Shown one piece after another: positions 37,485 to 49,488 of a DNA stretch of 64,000 bases. Location of the stretch: assembly GCA_001695595.3 (NCBI GenBank), contig MBPM02000059.1, forward strand, positions 372,001 through 436,000, written 5' to 3'. A model generated the notes under the pieces. It was given only the letters and a program-made list of their open reading frames with translations, was not told where the DNA came from and searched no databases. Each line of letters starts with the position of its first letter. Positions within the stretch are counted from its first letter, which is position 1. Position numbers and translations under genes: made by a program. This DNA is from Plasmopara viticola (Eukaryota; Oomycota; Peronosporomycetes; Peronosporales; Peronosporaceae).

Positions 37485-37799
37485 ATGAGTTTACATATGC
37501 TGTCTGAACGCCTTCTCCGTCCATCGCTAGCACGGCAAACTAGCTCAGCAGTGACTACATCTGCTCCGCGATCGTTGTGGCAGCATGTTTACAATCTAGA
37601 TGCGACACACTGCCTCGATGCGCTGGTATACGAGGCTGACCTGCAGATTGAGCTGGACGTAACTACAGAGGATGAAGAAAAAGTCTTGTCAGACGAGTGC
37701 TCACGCATCCTTAAGCGCCGCCGGTTTAAGGAGGACCACTGGGACAATGTTATCGTAAACTTTAAGGAAATGGAACGTTCGCGCTGGTCAAGCGAGTGA
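37485..37799 (+). CDS. Possible small gene, 104 residues, unrecognised
   Basis: An ATG-initiated frame in otherwise ORF-poor DNA. The first 35 residues are rich in Arg, Ser, Thr, Ala and Leu with one acidic residue, like a mitochondrial presequence. The remainder is strongly charged, acidic in the middle (D-V-T-T-E-D-E-E-K-V) and basic after (K-R-R-R-F-K-E-D). The base composition is richer in C and G than its surroundings. No family is recognised. It could be a real small gene, a retained exon of a lost one, or chance. Confidence 0.35.
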   Translation: MSLHMLSERLLRPSLARQTSSAVTTSAPRSLWQHVYNLDATHCLDALVYEADLQIELDVTTEDEEKVLSDECSRILKRRRFKEDHWDNVIVNFKEMERSRWSSE

Positions 37800-40700
37800 A
37801 TTTCAGTAATTTTATTACTTTAAAGGCTGATACATTTAGAATATATTTTTTGTGCTTCCACTCTTTATTGATACAGTGCAGCACAATCTTGAGTCTTTTT
37901 TAAGAACCCAATGTAAACAAACTGTCGCGCAGGACAGTAAGGTTGATGCGCTACCGCAGGAATTAATTTGTTTTTTTAATATTGAATATCTTTTTCGCTT
38001 TAAACTGTGATACCGGTACAACAACCGGGACTGCGTCTGTTAAAGCTCGAAAGCAGTGAGCTGAGAAATTATCGGTTGCTCCTATAATCTTTTCAACAAG
38101 ATAATCTAGCTATAACACTGAAAACACTTACTACTCGTACACATTTCTTTACGCTTCCTGAACTATAATACACGCGAATTGTATGTGACCTTTTGTTCTC
38201 TGACTGTTTGCACAATCAAAATTTATACCGACGCTGTAGCTCGAGTGTTCAGGGGAGTACCTAAATCGATGCCTACAAGATCCAAATCAAGGCAGCCAAA
38301 GAAAGGTCACTAAAGCGAGCGAGCCATCATACTCAAAAGTGTGACTGCCCTACAATCCAGCACCCATGTGGGTGTGTATAAGCTGGGTGGGCTGGACGCC
38401 CAGCCGACCGAAAGAAAACCATAGTGTTATGTGGGGCACAAATACGGTCCCAAAATGGGCTACCACCACCCCGCACAAGAGACAGCATTGTTATAGCGTG
38501 TGGGTTCCGGTACCACCAAGTTGAACTTTAAGGACTCAAAACACAAGCAAAAACCTTATAATTGAAGAGCTTTAGAATTGCCATTTATTGCGTCTTCTTA
38601 CGAAATGCACTGCTTCTTAACCTTCCTGCACGCTTCCTTAGCTATAATGCTGCTGTTACTTTGAGTGAAATTTTATGTTCACTGATACATCCTCGGGGGT
38701 AGATCGTGTAGTGTCTTCTTGTTCGATCCTGAGGTCGTTGAATGCTTAATTCTTATTAAATTTTGGTTTGCTTAGTCTGTTGAAGGTGTTTGATATGCTA
38801 AATGCCCTTATGTGAGATAATTGAGTGGACTATGAACAAATAGGAGGAATAAATCGACGCTCCTACAGCTGCTTCAGCTCCGCAGAAAATGGTGGTAAAT
38901 GGCGTCATCGATAGCTTGATCAAAAGGAAGTCAAAGCTACATTGCCTTCTACTATGCGCATGCCGCAAGATTGGGATTCAAAGTCTGCGAAGCCTCGTTC
39001 GACGTTAAAGAGAGTTTGTATCACAGTCGCGAAAAAAGATTGTTGAAGGTTGGAGCTTTAGGGCGAGCGGGGCAAAGTTGATGAAGGTGGAGAAGTGTTT
39101 GTTGCTTGAAAAAAAATTAATATTTGACACTGAATGGGAAGACTTTACGACTCATCTTCTTGCTTCAGCCTTAGTGGTGTCTCTTAGCCATCTACTGCTA
39201 CCATCCCTAAAGGCAAACAGTTCTTCTTCACTCCGTATGGCCATGCTAGATTATCTTCAGCCAATAGAATATCTTGACTCTTATTTTCATGATACATTTG
39301 CAATTTTCTTTTGGTCTGAAACTGTATTATCGCCTATGCTCTGATTAATACTAAGCTTGTACATTGGGGATATTTGATTATGCTGCGTATAGGCCGTTAC
39401 CGGCAAATCTGCCGGCGAAGACGGTTACATCCTAGAGTTATGTCTAGTCGTAGAACTTAGCCTTAGTGTCAGCGTTAAGATACGGTAAAGTCTTTAATGT
39501 CGGGCAACCAACTGAGATACACAATAAACGATGTAGCGACCTGGGCTTCACGAGCCCGATTTCACTTTCTGCCCACCCTTTGATATTGATGCCGCTGGAA
39601 AGAATATTGCATATTGAAAAGATGGGGTAAGCGTATCGCCTTATTCGCATTGAAAAGCAAATACAATTGAAGGAATTGACCTACATTTTCTGCATTAGTC
39701 TATCATTGGTGCTGCGGATTCGTCGCTAATAAATTTACACGAAAAGAACCCAAGCAATACACTTTTACTTCTGGATCCAATTTTCATAGTCAATTCGGCA
39801 ATTACGACTTTCGATTCGCGCCGTTTTCGTACCACTTCCCGTAGCCCCCCTCGTCTCAAGGTAATGATCAAATTATTCCAGCTTGTAAAATGGATAATGA
39901 GAGAAAAGCGGTAAGATATGTTGTAGTACCGTCGGTGGTTCTGAGCTACCGCTTATCTCATTCTTATAAGTAGCAGTCTGATTTTTCTACTATCGGAAAA
40001 ATATGCTGAAATACTGAACAGAGCACCGCAATGTGGTTTAAAAGCAGAATTGCACAGAATGGCCACACACTTTGTTATTCGTGGGCCAGGCGCCAAGCCC
40101 TATCAACCACCCTTAGATATCTATTAATTGAACTGCGAGGGTTGCCGCAGCAGCTATTGACTATCCTTCGCGAAAGAAACTGGTGGCAATATGTAAGTCA
40201 AATTTGTAATCGCAAATGATCAGAACCATACTAATTTGGCTGTTCAGTCTAGCACCGTACTCCCCAACTTACTAAATTCAGTTTTGGTCTGGCAGATGGA
40301 CAACAGAAACTTAGTTTTTGAATATGTTGCATCGACATATCGTTGTATATTTTAACTCAGCCACAAGCGTTAGCCGACGCAATCTAGTCCGTAATAAGAT
40401 TAAAGACATCTACAGAAAAGCGGCGAATCCGTCAGGAGATGGAACCAACGGGGTCTTCAATCCTAACACCTAAACCAAAGATCTGTATAGAAGCATTAAT
40501 TGCGAAAAGCACAAGATCGTTTCCAGTAGGATGTAAAATATATGCCTTTTTATTGACAAAATGAGTCTCATGAAAAAATTGCCAGAGAAGGCTTCGGCGC
40601 GATTACAAAAAGAAGCGATCGCAAAGAAGATGATTGGAAAAATTTATGTGCACCGCTGATAAAACCTAAAGAATTTACTACCGTGGCGCAGTATTTTTGA

Positions 40701-41319
40701 GGTGGGCCCAGCAATGCAGACGACAAATATGGCTCAAGCGTAGCAATTGTTGTGAAGGTCGGAACGCCATTTGTCGATGCAAAGAAGGGAAGAGCAGAAA
40801 TACTGTAGCCCAATCATTTACAATGGCCTAATTGAGATCTAAAATTAAAGATGTTTGCAAGTACAGTGCCAACAAAAAGCAAATGGTGCTGGCTGTTCAC
40901 AACTAGGAAAGCGCAGCAAAAGCACTTTTTGAAACTACTAAACAAGGTAGCAATATTGTTAGAGAGCTCCAAGGCACCTAATTTTCAGCAGGAATCGCTA
41001 CAATCTAAAATCAATCTAAAAGGTAAAAGTAGGCGATTTATAATGACATAAAAGCGGATAGTCAAGCAGTTTTAGGATGTTGTCAAAGGACGTTGTAGTA
41101 AAAGGTCATAAAAAAATTGCGTACGTGCGAGAAATGAGCATCACATGGTAGAGCGCGAAAATAAGGCTTTCTACACGTAAAATTGGTTAGTGGTAGAGTG
41201 TGTATGCGAGTTAATGTTTTGTAGCGACTTAACAATTCAACCGATCTCCCTAAAGGGTTCGATAACTATAAAACCGTAAAAAATCAGCACGTTTCCTTTT
41301 GCCACGCCTGTGTGCCTAG
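37800..41319. other. Transposon-derived gene desert
   Basis: No convincing gene. 39014-39085 repeats 37219-37300. 39385-39425 reads, on the minus strand, TGTAACCGTCTTCGCCGGCA then TTTGCCGGTAACGG, a diverged gypsy LTR start, so a minus-strand LTR fragment probably lies to its left. 38375-38400 holds a short GC-rich dyad (GGGCTGGACGCCCAGCC). ORFs at 40031 and 40568 are unrecognised. Confidence 0.4.
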
Positions 41320-41930
41320 CTTAAATCCGCGATATCTACTCTTTCGCAAATTAATTCTAGGTCGACAAAGCTTTAAGTATTTACGTGCTTTGTAACGCTG
41401 ACGGTGATCACTCATTAAACCCTCTCTACCAAGGTGGTGGCAAGTTGTTTTGGCGCTGCGGAGACCCAAACGCATGACCTGGACATGCTGCCGTTTACGT
41501 ATCAGATCCATCCACGGCAGATGGGATGGCCTGCAAGTCCCTAGACAATGGTCGCGACTGATCAAGCTTAACGGACTCCGCACATACATCAGCAGTAGAG
41601 TGGCTTTTGCAACGAAGGTTATTTCACCACACCTTCAGACGGGAGAAAACTGTGACTGATCCTTTGTAGACAAAGGGGTACATGCAAACTTTTTGTAAGA
41701 GTCTGCAATTCATGAAGTGATAATAAGAAGATTCGGAGACAACTCTGAAAGTGAATATTCTTAAATGTGTAACGAGGACAAGGTACGCGCCAACGGCGAA
41801 TTCAAAGCAAAAATCGCGCAAGTTGAGAAAGACCTAGACACGCATGTTCTGAGTGTCCGTTTTGAGAACTTGCTGCTTCAAAAGTAAGTCGATAGCGTGA
41901 AAAGAAACGATATTTTAAAATGATTACGTG
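41320..41930 (+). pseudogene. Broken RXLR-family effector copy, start lost
   Basis: Around 41450-41540 the frame reads G-A-A-E-T-Q-T-H-D-L-D-M-L-P-F-T-Y-Q-I-H-P-R-Q, matching residues 36-58 of the intact effector but with R-Q-L-R changed to Y-Q-I-H. The leader GATATCTACTCTTTCGCAAATTAATT is still visible at about 41329, but the expected start codon is gone. About 41770-41890 matches the conserved block ending R-F-E-N-L-L-L-Q-K. Stops interrupt both parts, and the gypsy copy 3 remnant begins soon after. Confidence 0.7.
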
Positions 41931-41989
41931 TGTTGTGTATTCTTTCAAGGTTTGAAGTAAGATTTGGCGGTAAAACCTTACTACGCAAG

Positions 41990-44900
41990 TCGTTAACTTT
42001 GAAAAGGATACTGATAAATATGCAAAAACGCTTTTTGAACATTAAGATGATTATTATTATTGATAAGTGGTGAAAGGATGATGGGAAGTTGAATTCGATC
42101 TTGTTTGTGACGAGGTTGTACTACCCCCGCAATGAACTGTGCACATAAATTCGCAGATACCTGGTTTTCCCTTTAGCATCAGAACGTTTCAAGTCATGCC
42201 TATTTGTGTGAATAGGGATGTCATCATCGGCCTGATGTGGCTCCGTGAGCAAAACAAAGATACTGATTAAACTACAGGGCGCATGACCCCTCGCATTAAC
42301 ACGAAAAACCACGAGGCAATTTAACTTAATCCGCAAAACCATTATCCGGCGAGGGATGCTGGATAACGCTAGGCTCGCATTGATTCTAGCCGCAATATTC
42401 TTAACTGCTATCGGCAACAATGCCACCATGGCCGTCAAGAAATGGCGCAGCTAATTTCTTCTCACTAGCTCCTGAGAATGTCGCGTCACGACAAAGGATT
42501 GAAACAGTTTTATCGTTAACCCGCAATTTTCCAAAAAGGATGAGCGCTTCAACATCACGAATGGAAATCATCTGAGGACAATCCAGCGCATGAAACGCTA
42601 CAGAAGTATGCGGACACAGTATTTCGCGCCCACAGTACGAAAAAATTTGCCCACGAAATTTTGCCCAGCCCTAGTACCAAGCAGATATCTTTATTAAAAT
42701 GGCGTCAGAGTCTTGAACAGCGCAGATCAATCCGAGAATGGAGTAAAGAGAGGGTACAAGCAGGCATTGTTCGACCAAGGACGTCTGCCAACGCTTTGTG
42801 TCGAGACGCCTGTAGGTAAGCGCATTATACATGATTATTGTCAGCTTCATCTCGGGACGTCTTTCCCGGCGATACCGATGCTGCGTAAGGAAGACACCTT
42901 TGATGCCATGTCCATAAATCAATAGTTTTCGTGCATGGACCTATTTTAATAATTTATCTGATTAAGTTGCGTGAATCGAAGTTCCCAATTACCGCTTTTT
43001 CGACCCTAAGTGGTATATTTGAGTACCTAATCCCTCCCATGGGACTAAGCGAAAGCCCGTGTACGTCTAACCGGCTTTTGCAGAAGATCTATCGAGATTT
43101 GAGGGATGCAATAAAAATACTCAACCGTCATCTACGTGCTAACACAAAGTGAAGATGTCGCGGACCACGTAACGACTTTAGACCGTGTACGTAAACGTAT
43201 GGAGAGCAGCAACTTTGCACCAAGTTGTCAAAATGACAGTTCTGCGTGGATGAGATTCCAAGTCTAGAAAACTTTGCCGGATAAATAGCGTACGAATGGA
43301 CCCCGACAAGATTAAGATCATCGCGAAATGGCCTGTTCTCAAGACAAAGAAGCAAATAGAGTGCTTCTTAGGCACAACTGTCTATATCTCAAGGTTCTGC
43401 AAAGCTTTGCGCAATTTAAAGAACCACCCCACGAAAGTTTCAACAAAATATCTCCTCGAGAAGCGATCGAGCTCTCGGACAATCAACTGCGCTGCTTCAC
43501 TGAACTCAAGCGTCGCTTGTCTTGACGCTTGCACCTTTTTTAAGTCTTTCGAGCTTTGAAGGTAAACGAATGAACGCTTCGTATTTTGCGGTCGGAGGAG
43601 TCTTGTTACGAAAGGAGGGAAAGCAAGAGCATTCGATTGCTTTTATTGGTCTGAAGATGAAGCCAGCCGAGTCGAAATAATCTGTTCTTGAGCAAGAGTT
43701 ACTTGTGATTATGCATGCGAAAAGACTATGGCGTGTGTGGCTTCTCGATCAACAATTCACGGTCGAAACGCATTGCAAAAGTCATGAGATGATCCAGACT
43801 AAGAAGACTACAAATCGCAGAGCTGCTCGATGGCGCAATGGGCTTGCTAAATTTTAGCTTTTGTTTAAGTGGATTCCCTGTGAAACTAACACCTTGGCTG
43901 ATGCATTGTCACGCAATTCGAATTTCGAATGTAAAGCTGCCTAAGTTAGCTTGTAAGAGCTTCTGGAAGCGGCTAAGAGCCAAGAGATTGCGGCGACAAT
44001 CAGGACAAACACGGTCCCAGTTGCTCAATCTTCAAATACTATGTATGCGTGGAATGGAGACCTACACTATATCATCTAGAAGCTAAGAAAAAAGATGGTG
44101 TGCCAAAGTACTCATTACAGGATATTTTTTGTATAACAAACTGGCCAAGCTGAGACGCCACCATTACATATTCCAGACGACGAAGATTTGATAAGTCGCG
44201 TCATCTTTAGGAATCTGAATTGGCAGGCCACCGAGGGTTTTACAAGACGCATCCGGCCGAGCGTCAAAAGTTCTACTGGCAAGAAATGACGCAGTTCATC
44301 CAGCACTATGTCTAACATGCAAAGTGTGTCAGCGCAGTAAGGCTAGGCAGACTAAGCCACCAGGATTACTTCAGTTCTTGAATATTCCAAGAAATCGGGT
44401 CGACATTTCAATGGACTTCAACGAGTCTTTACCGGAAACCAGAACCATTTTTAATGCTGTCATGGTGATTGTTGATCGCTTAGAAAAAAGGGTAATGTTC
44501 ATCGCTACGAAGACAACAAACGACACTTCAGAAAGGGGAAAAGTCTCCATGCAGAAATATATGAAGGACCATGGCAAACCAAGCACCATTATGTCCGACC
44601 GAGAAATCGAGTTTACATCCAAGAAATGACAGGAAGTCGTGTTTGCTGTGGGAACACAACACAATTTCGCACAGGACCGGATGAGCGAAGCACAAGAGCA
44701 CATGAAGTACTATTATGTCAAAAATTGACATGTCCAAGACTTCCAAGTTGGTGATATGGTGCATTAGGACGGCAAGAATCTATGTCACAAAGATTTTGCG
44801 CAATCAAAGAAACTCGCGCCTAGATATATTGGTCCATTCTCGACCGTGAAGAGATCGCATAGAAGAAATTAAAGCTGCACTCAGTGTTTCACACTTCACT

Positions 44901-45171
44901 GTTAAAGCCGTATCACAAGGACCACAAGCGTTGGCATAAGATGAATAAGGTCATGTCGGCCGATGGCTCTGAGCGACAACTTGTTGAAGCCGTAATTGAA
45001 CATTGTAGTACAAGGGAAATATACTGCATAAAGTTTTGTGGCTCAGTTAAGAAGAAGCCACTTGCGAGCCCGCGGATAATCTAAAGCAGATTTTCAAACT
45101 CACCGACCTTCACTGCGAATCCAAAAAAGTGAGCCAATTTTTAAAGAAGACATCTTCTTGAAGGGAGATGA
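41990..45171 (+). mobile_element. Ty3/gypsy copy 3: decayed protease-RT-RNase H-integrase
   Basis: Protease remnants are at 42120-42300. Reverse transcriptase follows at 42713-43150 (I-I-H-D-Y-C-Q-L-H; T-A-F-S-T-L-S-G-I-F-E-Y-L..P-M-G-L-S; L-Q-K-I-Y-R-D-L). The connection/RNase H part (43296-43880) starts M-D-P-D-K-I-K-I-I-A-K-W-P and has F-L-G-T-T-V-Y-I-S-R-F-C. The integrase (44210-44640) has V-C-Q-R-S-K-A-R-Q-T-K-P and M-V-I-V-D-R-L-E-K, with M-S-D-R-E-I-E-F-T-S. Sequence past the integrase core (44640-45060) fits the C-terminal part. In-frame stops and shifts break every domain. Gag is missing. Confidence 0.8.
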
Positions 45172-45605
45172 TGTGACGTAACCGTCGTCACCGGTTCTTT
45201 TGTCAATAACGACGTTAACACAAAATAAATGAAAATTTCCAAAAAAAGTATGCATTAGTACTATCCATAGGAATAGGCGATCATATAGTATGCGAATAGA
45301 GGACAATTCCAGATGTCCCATAATCATTGGGAACTAGGATACCTTATTGGCTTAAAGATATCTACGATGTGTAAAAAGCCAAATGGAAAGAAGAAATATG
45401 ATAGCCTTTAGGATGGTAGCAGTAGATGGCTGAGAGCCGCCACTTAGGCTATAGCAAGAAAGTAAGTCGTAGGAGCTCTCATCTAAAATCAATCCTCAAT
45501 TTGCTCCAAGCAACGAATACTCCTTCTCTTTACGACTTCACCTCGCCCGCGTCTCAGCCTCGTCCGACGGCTGACTTTAAACAGCTTCATCCGCGAGTGT
45601 TTTAC
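45172..45605 (+). repeat. 3' LTR of gypsy copy 3
   Basis: Starts TGTGACGTAACCGTCGTCAC and aligns with the LTR at 25366-25815 through GGCTGAGAGCCGCCACTTAG to an end near TCCGCGAGTGTTTTACAA. Effector-homologous DNA begins within about 15 bp of its right end. Confidence 0.75.
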
Positions 45606-45609
45606 AATA

Positions 45610-45839
45610 TACTGCCGTACAAACTTAATGCTTCCAACATTGCCCAATGCATTTTATGTAACGACAACAGCGGAGTCGATGCAATCTTTGCGCAGCCTAT
45701 TAGAAACGACAACACGCGTAAATTGGCACTCCGCTTCGAAAATCTGCTGCTACACGAGTTGATCGTCGGCGTGATAGAAGGAGATTTCATATCTAATCGG
45801 GATTCTGTGCTTTATGCGCTTTTTCGTAGTTTTGGTTAA
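45610..45839 (+). pseudogene. Effector-family fragment beside an LTR
   Basis: From about 45620 the frame aligns with intact effector residues about 148-212: C-N-D-N-S-G-V-D-A-I-F-A-Q for H-D-N-G-G-V-E-A-I-I-A-H, then L-A-L-R-F-E-N-L-L-L-H-E-L. It ends at a stop at 45839. The N-terminal half, signal peptide and promoter are absent, replaced by the LTR. It has no plausible start of its own. Confidence 0.75.
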
Positions 45840-46577
45840 TAGGTCGTTGTCTTGCAAATGCAGATATTGTTGAGCAAAGATCTTTAATCTTCGTGGTTTT
45901 TTAATTTCGAAAAATGGTTTGTTTTTAACTCACTTTCTTCGGTTGATAATGAAAGTTTTACTCAATGGGTCGTGGAAAGGTGGTAAACGAAGTCCTATGA
46001 GATCTTGCTCATGTTGAAAGGTTCAACAGAAATGCCTTCATTTTGCATTTGCTTTACGATATGGCGACTGACGATAAAGCGACTTTGATCTTCATCAATA
46101 ATATGCTGACAACACTGCGTGAGGCGAAATTCTCTGACAATTTACCTCCAATTTTTTTTAGCCGGCTTAAGAGACAAGAGATCCCGTGCAATCTTCAATG
46201 AAGCGCTATAAACAATGTCCGAGGGGCTAATTATGTCTAAGCTGTGGCCAGCTGGTCAAGCCTAAGCGTGCAACAATGGGATGGAACAGGAAGCATTGCG
46301 GATAAATTTCACATGACGTACGATATCTCGCGTTGACATTGCGTATTGTTTATGTGTTTGTGCAGTTCGTATGGCTAAACCACTTTGGAAAAAAATCTAG
46401 TTCAGAACAGAAAAGACTTGACTTGTTTTGATTGAGAGAGCGACGCTTGTTGATTACTTGGTTTGCCAGCAAGAAAATCCTTTGGGTACAAAATTTGCAT
46501 TTTAATGATTTACGTTTTGAAGCATTAAGATTAGATTTATACATATGTGCGCCGCGTTATCCATCCCCCCATTTCAT
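45840..46577. other. No gene recognised
   Basis: AT-rich. Possible faint continuation of effector C-terminal sequence around 46050-46200 (plus strand, short helical pieces), too decayed to call. Confidence 0.35.
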
Positions 46578-47148
46578 TATCCATCCCCCATTTTTGTTGA
46601 CGGCTAATTAAATAAACGACTAACTAGCTAAAACTCGGGCTTGGTATTTAAATATTCGTGACGTTTCCCATCTACAACACGAGTTAATTGACTTTCGTCT
46701 ATACTGCGCGCTACAGAATATTGTTATTTCCTCAAGACTGCTCGAACGTTCATTTTTTATCTTTAGGGTATAGAGTTGCGCGAGGGGGAGTGTAGAGCCT
46801 AGTGCTGACGATTTCATATTTAGAAGCCCGTGCTTGCAATTGAAACGTGGTCTTAGCCTGTTCAATCGTTGCATAGATCATTTCGGTTGAAAATTGTAAC
46901 ATGTTCATGGTTTTAAAAGCGAAAGAGTGATCGTAGGAGAGGGCAAATGTATGAGAGAGCGTGAGTGTGGATGGAAATATGAATGTGAATGTGAATTTGA
47001 GGAATGTAGTGTTCTGTAAATGGTGAAGCACACAGCAAAAAGAGGTTGAGAGGAAAGTGGTGTCAAGAACATTTAAATACCAAGCGTGAGGTTTAACCAA
47101 TCAGTAGTTTATTTAATTAGCCAATCACAAAAATGGATATGGATAATA
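46578..47148. mobile_element. MITE-like element with about 75-bp terminal inverted repeats
   Basis: The left end (46578-46653) begins TTATCCATCCCCCATTTTTG and includes GGCTAATTAAATAAAC and CTTGGTATTTAAAT. The right end (47071-47148) is its inverse, ending CAAAAATGGATATGGATAA. Within the inner 52 bp most positions match; the outer part needs one or two small gaps. The interior has no transposase. A 116-residue minus-strand frame inside it is low-complexity and not believable. The TTATCCATCCCCC end is repeated once more just outside the left edge (46556-46568). No target-site duplication is clear. Confidence 0.7.
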
Positions 47149-48361
47149 TATATAACACGGCTCAACATATGTATCCTTTCGCATTGCGTTCTAAGATCAT
47201 GTATTTTTGTATCTATTGAGGCCGTAGTCCACGCAATATACATGTACACTCTCCTTCATTACCTTTGATCCTCTGGGCCTGGCATTACTCTTAACATTAC
47301 GTGTGCAAATGAATGTTTTCTCTCAATACCCACATAAAATACCTACAAAAATTGCTGCATGACTTGGACAATTCGCACCATCAGATATTGATCCTGAATA
47401 TTGCGCTGAAACCTATGGCTACCTACGCCCCTCTACTTATGAATAGTTTTGGCCGGTGAGCGCTTCTGACATATCGTATACAACTTGGGATGTTTGGTGT
47501 GACTGATGTACAGTCTCCACTTTGTCCATCGTAAGAAACAAAGAAGATAATTGGCTCAGGTAACGTGCACCTTAAATAAGTCCCGTTATCCAAGCAGGAC
47601 CGCGCAGTAATTCAAGAGGTGGGCTTAATGTCGACGTACGAGCCGCTCACTTCACTCTCAGTATTTCTAATTGTAAATATACGACCTTATGTGACGTGCT
47701 TCATCTATTTGTTTTGTTCTTGTCAGCCTCTCTCACTTTCGTATTTTTCTTCCGAGCTATTCCAATACGTCCGCCGACAAATTCAGTAGTCTATCGAATC
47801 GACGCTGTCTTGTAGTGTCGAAGACAAATCTGGTACTTTTAATGAACGATAATCAAAACTTAAGTCATCGCCTCCGTTGTACGACAGAGTAGCGAGCAAA
47901 GGTTATTTGTTAAGCAACAATTTATAGGTCAGGCTTAAAGATCAAGTCAATGAGGCAAATGGGTCTTATGCTACAAATTCTAAAAAAGATTTTAACAAGA
48001 TGAATGTCAGGGGGACCTAGTCTGTTTAAGCTATATTTATAACTCCTTCTAGCTCTAATTGGCTACGAAGTGCAAAAAACAAAACCAATGCCGGTATCGT
48101 ACCTCAAACGTGTTGTATCGAAAGCCGTGACAGAATTAAAGCTAATATAGTTATGCACCACAAAAGGGAGTACAATAGACAGCAGTTGTAAGGTTGGTAT
48201 ACTCAAGATCCATTATCTGTATTTATAATTCTTCAAAATTTGACCTTTTTCGAATCATGTTTCCACTCGCACACTGTACGAGTAGGCAACACATAATGTC
48301 AACGCGGAAGATTGTACGTCATGTGCGAATAAATTATTGGCACACGTACCGGTGCGTCCTA
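47149..48361. other. No gene recognised
   Basis: Short frames only. 47780-47940 contains words shared with other repeat-like segments here (for example GTACGACAGAG.AGC.AGCAA also at 54177), so it is probably an old repeat. Confidence 0.4.
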
Positions 48362-49471
48362 TTAAATGGAGTCCAATGGATCAATATGTGCCACCGGCGG
48401 GAAAAACTCATTCATCATTGGCTGCAGCAACTTTTCGTGAAGATTAAATGAAAATATCATTTTCATGAGCTTGAGAAGACGAAGGGCAATGGCGTCTTTA
48501 GTCCATCCTGCATTACGCAGTGTAGTCAGCATAAAATCGGCCAAGTGTGCGTTTATCTTAGGGTCAATTGCCTTTTCGCAAAGCTTTTGAAGCAGGAAGG
48601 CATTGTTGTTGAAGCCTTTAACAGGACGCAATTCCTTGAAAACGTCTGCCACCTTCCTTCCACCACTGATCATCATAAAAAAAATTTCTAAATGTATATA
48701 GGGAGTTTGTGATGCGTCCTTTAGAGCCTGTTCGAAAAGAAGGATTTGCAAATTGAAATCACCATCGCCCAGCATTTGGTCCATTTTTCTGTGTACGGAC
48801 AATTCGTTCGGACCACGATAGTGCGCATAACGCATGTACTTCCACATAGCATCGAAATCGATCATTTCTCTGTCGTCGACCAACGTTTTCTTCATGCCCT
48901 TGGCCAACTCTTTTAGCAGCAAGTCCTCAAAGCGAAGTCCCAGGTCACTTGTAGCTGTGTCCTCAATAGCGTGCGCGATGATTGCCTCAACTCCACCGTT
49001 GTCGTGTGCAGTGAGCTTCGTATACATCGTTGAAAACATTAATTGTTCGGAGTCGTCACCGAATCTTGCCTTGACTTTTCGTTTCCACTTTTTGAACCGG
49101 TTGCTTTTAAAAAACCTATTTACACTCGCGTTTTTGACTCTGTGATACTTGAAAAGGTTAAGCACAGCACTTTCAGGATTGATGGGGTGTTTGTTCAAGA
49201 AACTTTGTGAGGAAAACCACTTTCCCACGGAACTATGTGCGAAGTCCGTGATAAACGTTAAAGTTGCGGCTGCTTTTAAAAGACGTTCAGGCCATCGCTG
49301 GCGTGGACGGAGTTGCCTCGTAAATGGTAGCGTGTCCAAGCCATGTGTTGGGGGGTCCGCAGCACCAGAAACTCTCGCCGTCACGTTGGCAGTCTTCCAG
49401 AATGCTAGCAGAGCGACTACTATCAGCGGTACGACACTCCGTACTCGCATGGTGATCATGAGCCTTGTCAA
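48362..49471 (-). CDS. Secreted RXLR-type effector candidate, intact
   Basis: 369 residues from the first ATG. Met5 (ATG at 49459) is the better start because the broken paralogues at 52006 and 56081 begin at the matching position. A basic-then-hydrophobic signal peptide (residues 5-31) ends near N-V-T-A. R-Q-L-R is at 52-55, in the usual window after the signal peptide, followed by the basic R-Q-R-W-P-E-R; there is no clear acidic EER block. The segment 119-136 is strongly basic and could act as a nuclear localisation signal. Residues 140-369 are helical and contain the block most conserved in the family (about 148-190), then M-I-S-G-G-R-K-V-A-D-V-F-K-E-L, which weakly resembles WY-type helical units. 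RXLR effectors are secreted and enter plant cells; the plant target here is unknown. No intron. It is the only unbroken copy among eight in the window. Confidence 0.8.
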   Translation of the reverse strand: MTRLMITMRVRSVVPLIVVALLAFWKTANVTARVSGAADPPTHGLDTLPFTRQLRPRQRWPERLLKAAATLTFITDFAHSSVGKWFSSQSFLNKHPINPESAVLNLFKYHRVKNASVNRFFKSNRFKKWKRKVKARFGDDSEQLMFSTMYTKLTAHDNGGVEAIIAHAIEDTATSDLGLRFEDLLLKELAKGMKKTLVDDREMIDFDAMWKYMRYAHYRGPNELSVHRKMDQMLGDGDFNLQILLFEQALKDASQTPYIHLEIFFMMISGGRKVADVFKELRPVKGFNNNAFLLQKLCEKAIDPKINAHLADFMLTTLRNAGWTKDAIALRLLKLMKMIFSFNLHEKLLQPMMNEFFPPVAHIDPLDSI

Positions 49472-49488
49472 CTTCGAAGTATAAAGAA

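Noticed and set aside
46750..47100. 116-codon minus-strand frame
   Set aside because: It lies within the MITE-like element and overlaps its terminal repeat; low complexity, no domain.
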